From assembly GCA_025349905.2 (NCBI GenBank), contig MU624871.1, positions 1 through 19,477 of the forward strand: DNA of 19,477 bases, written 5' to 3'. Under the pieces are notes generated by a model, which saw only the letters and a program-made list of their open reading frames with translations, searched no databases and was not told the DNA's origin. The translations under genes were made by a program, and so were the position numbers. This document shows positions 17,601 through 19,477 of the stretch, piece after piece (the stretch's first letter is position 1; each line of letters starts with the position of its first letter). This DNA is from Blastocladiella britannica (Eukaryota; Blastocladiomycota; Blastocladiomycetes; Blastocladiales; Blastocladiaceae).

Positions 17601-19445
17601 ACTGTACATTACAACCACGACGGCGCGACCAACGATGACGACGAGTCCATTGCCCCTGCCGCCAAGCGGCCGCGCAGGTCACACAGCAACGAAGCCCGGC
17701 GGCGGGCTGCCACGTTGTTTGGCGGCGGCAACTCCACCCAGTCGCTGACATCGGAGGCACCGCCAGCAGCGCCAGCGGTACCCGGAGAGACGTTCGACGA
17801 TGCCATGGATACGCTCTCGTCAGCAACCACCGTCACCGCACTGGACGCGTTCGGTTTGGTCGGGGACATGGCCAGCTCAACATCAACTCCGCTCTTTGTA
17901 CTGCAGGCCGATCAAGTGTCGCTGGCATCCTCGGAAGACTCGGGCGAGGACCGGCTTGCATCGGCATTTGCAGGCTTTGGCGTCGGTCCCTTGAACGACC
18001 CGTTCCCGCTGTGGAGTGGCTCCGGCAGCACGGGCAGCGTCGACACCGAGCCAGCGACCAGCGACTTGTTTGGCGCACTGGGACTGGGACCGTGTCCGGT
18101 TGACGTCGATGACTCGTTTGCGGCCGAGCTGTTTGGGTTCCACGCGTCGGCGCCCGGGTCGCCGCTCATGATGGATATGGTCACGGGCGAGACCACCATC
18201 GACCCATTCAAGCACGCGTTGTTTTCCGGTGCCGCGCGCCGCGCGTCGGTGGCGGCTGCATGCGCATTCGGCGACCTGTCGCTCATGTCGTCTCCGGGCG
18301 GCGCGTCCGAGTCGTCGTCGTCGTCCTTGTCGTCGATGGCAGTGCCCGCTTTGCCGACGCTGCCGGCCTCAACGACATCACGCTCCGTGTCCCTGGACGC
18401 GACCCATGGAGCGCGCATCTCGGCCATTGCGGTGGCAGAGGAGGCCGGCGTGGTCGACTACCAGCTGGACTCGTCGCCTGGCCAAGTACGCGCGCCGGTG
18501 TCGTCGTCGTCGCTCTTTGTTTCTCGGCCCGACTTGGACCCGTACTTTGACCTGGCGGGCGTCACGTCGGGCTCGGACGACGACTCGGACGACGAGCCCA
18601 CGGCGTCATCGACGGCGGCGGCCGCGGCGGCAGTGAACCGGCTCGCATCCGCGACTCTGATGTCGTCCCTATCCTCCTCGGAAGCATCGTTTTCGTCGTC
18701 GTCGTCGTCGGGCGGGAGTGGGTTGTCGCTAGGAGCACACGCCGGCGCACACCACCACCACCACAGCCACGGCTCTCACCACCATCACCATCCGCACCAC
18801 TCGCTGGGGATGACCGGCCGGTCTAACTCGGCGCCCAGCGCATTCCTAACGGCCGCTGAGCCGACGACCCGGCTGCACTTTGAGTCGGGCCCGAACCCAC
18901 TGCGCCGCCGCCGAGCACGCGTCACGTCCACGCATGTGCGCGCTGCCGACGCGTGCCGGGCTCAGCGCGTGGCGTCGGGCGCCGTGGACCGTGGCGCTGC
19001 ATTCTTGGCCCCACCGTACGTGGACGCCGACATTGTGGCGGCGGCCGCGGTGGCGGCTGCTGCGGAGGCTGCTGTTTCGCCCAGTTCTTCTTCTGCTGGT
19101 GCTGTCTCTCCATCTTTGGACGCAAGTACGACCGATATCACCTCTATGGTAACGCCAGCCGCACCACTGGAGTTTGCCGTCCCCACCACGGCATCGCCAG
19201 TGTCGGACGCATCGCACGCGTCGTCGGACTCAGAGGACTCGGTCGCTTCCGGCAGCGACTGGTCGGTTCGCTCGGTCGTCTTGCCTTCAACCTCGTCGTC
19301 GTGCCCGTGCCCGCGGTCGCTCGACGACGTGTGCTGGGGCCTCAACTTTGCGTCCATGCAGCCGCCGGCCACTTTGACCACCACCGCCATTACAGGTGCC
19401 ACCACTGCACCCGTGGTAACGTCCACTTCGCCGTCGATTGTGTGA
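14670..19445 (+). CDS. Large forkhead (winged-helix) transcription factor
   Basis: Inferred exons are 14670-16019, 16081-16124, 16193-16228, 17000-17522 and 17580-19445 (introns 61, 68, 771 and 57 bp), giving about 1272 residues. The forkhead domain spans about residues 403-485: KPKLSYAQLI at its start, MTLASIYGWIMDHYDFYR, GWQ joined to NSVRHNLSTNRHFIK (recognition helix with the Asn, Arg and His that contact DNA), then EPRPKEVEGKG joined to SFWTVEP across the long intron. Each junction restores canonical forkhead sequence, which is strong evidence for splicing. The N-terminal 400 residues are Ala/Thr/Pro/Ser-rich with poly-Ala. The C-terminal half has a basic KRPRRSHSNEARRRA nuclear-localisation candidate (about 680-694), acidic and Ser-rich low complexity, and a His-rich block. 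The canonical aromatic of KPPYSYA is Leu here. Translation start could instead be 14565. Subfamily and target genes unknown. Confidence 0.92.
16229..16999 (+). other. 771-bp intron inside the forkhead box
   Basis: The donor GTGCGT follows GGCAAGGGCAG and the acceptor CCATGACCTCCAG precedes TTTCTGGACTG; joining gives GKG-SFWTVEP. The intron contains a pyrimidine tract (16240-16323), a complementary purine-rich tract (about 16378-16428) and a GT-rich stretch (16882-16935). Short ORFs in it show no coding character or family match. Confidence 0.85.
18692..18711 (+). repeat. TCG-trinucleotide (Ser) microsatellite-like run
   Basis: Repeated TCG codons encode a Ser run in the forkhead protein. Similar TCG runs occur elsewhere in the same exon, for example near 18310-18333, so the serine tracts are probably prone to length change. 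Confidence 0.6.
18750..18800 (+). repeat. Histidine-codon-rich tract in the forkhead gene
   Basis: CAC/CAT codons encode two five-His runs plus a His pair, broken by SHGS and P. It sits in the low-complexity C-terminal half. Such His repeats are common in nuclear-speckle-localised regulators, but the role here is unknown. Confidence 0.8.
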
Positions 19446-19477
19446 GCCTTCTTTTCTTTGCATCCTTTCCTTTTTTT
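19446..19477 (+). other. Right-edge 3' flank of the forkhead gene
   Basis: After the TGA stop, 32 bases of T/C-rich sequence remain. There are too few to identify a polyadenylation site. Confidence 0.5.

Noticed and set aside
1..19477. tRNA, rRNA, transposons, CRISPR or viral insertions
   Set aside because: I read the spacers and saw no cloverleaf-like A/B boxes, transposase motifs, terminal repeats or regular repeat-spacer arrays. A tRNAscan or repeat search would be the decisive check.

Overview
The window looks like nuclear DNA from a compact, GC-rich fungal genome. I infer an early-diverging lineage (Blastocladiomycota or Chytridiomycota-like), but cannot prove it from sequence alone. 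The reasons are: 13 protein genes in 19.5 kb; 28 inferred GT-AG introns, 27 of them only 53-77 bp long; AT/poly-T-rich introns and spacers against GC-rich exons; CFEM-like GPI-anchored wall or membrane proteins; a Reeler-domain surface protein; and clear eukaryotic housekeeping genes. I saw no tRNA, rRNA, transposon or CRISPR. Most genes are split by introns, so I rebuilt exon structures from splice signals, reading-frame continuity and family alignment.

Left part (1-4437), cell surface. Four tandem plus-strand paralogues (387-3356) encode small secreted proteins. Each has a signal peptide, a conserved eight-cysteine CFEM-like domain, a Ser/Thr/Ala-rich stalk and a hydrophobic GPI-type tail. 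They form two pairs (1+2 and 3+4) that differ in intron positions. A convergent minus-strand gene (3408-4437) encodes a secreted Reeler-domain protein, also with a GPI-type tail.

Middle part (4860-13181), housekeeping. GUF1 (mitochondrial EF4/LepA GTPase, minus) is divergent from RRB1/GRWD1 (ribosomal protein L3 chaperone, plus) across 153 bp. Then come, on the plus strand, the ER Qa-SNARE UFE1/syntaxin-18, a two-exon 72-residue single-pass membrane protein that no simple ORF scan would show, and an intronless SpoU-family RNA 2'-O-methyltransferase. A TspO-like polytopic membrane protein lies convergent to the methyltransferase with only 15 bp between the stops.

Right part (13211-19445). EBP2 (60S ribosome biogenesis, minus) ends only 29 bp before the TspO-like start. 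It is divergent from a very large (about 1272 residue) forkhead transcription factor. The forkhead box is spread over four exons, and a 771-bp intron interrupts its last portion.

Themes: ribosome biogenesis and translation (GUF1, RRB1, EBP2, SpoU methylase), the secretory pathway (UFE1) and surface proteins. There is no operon-like logic beyond tight packing and the tandem paralogue array.
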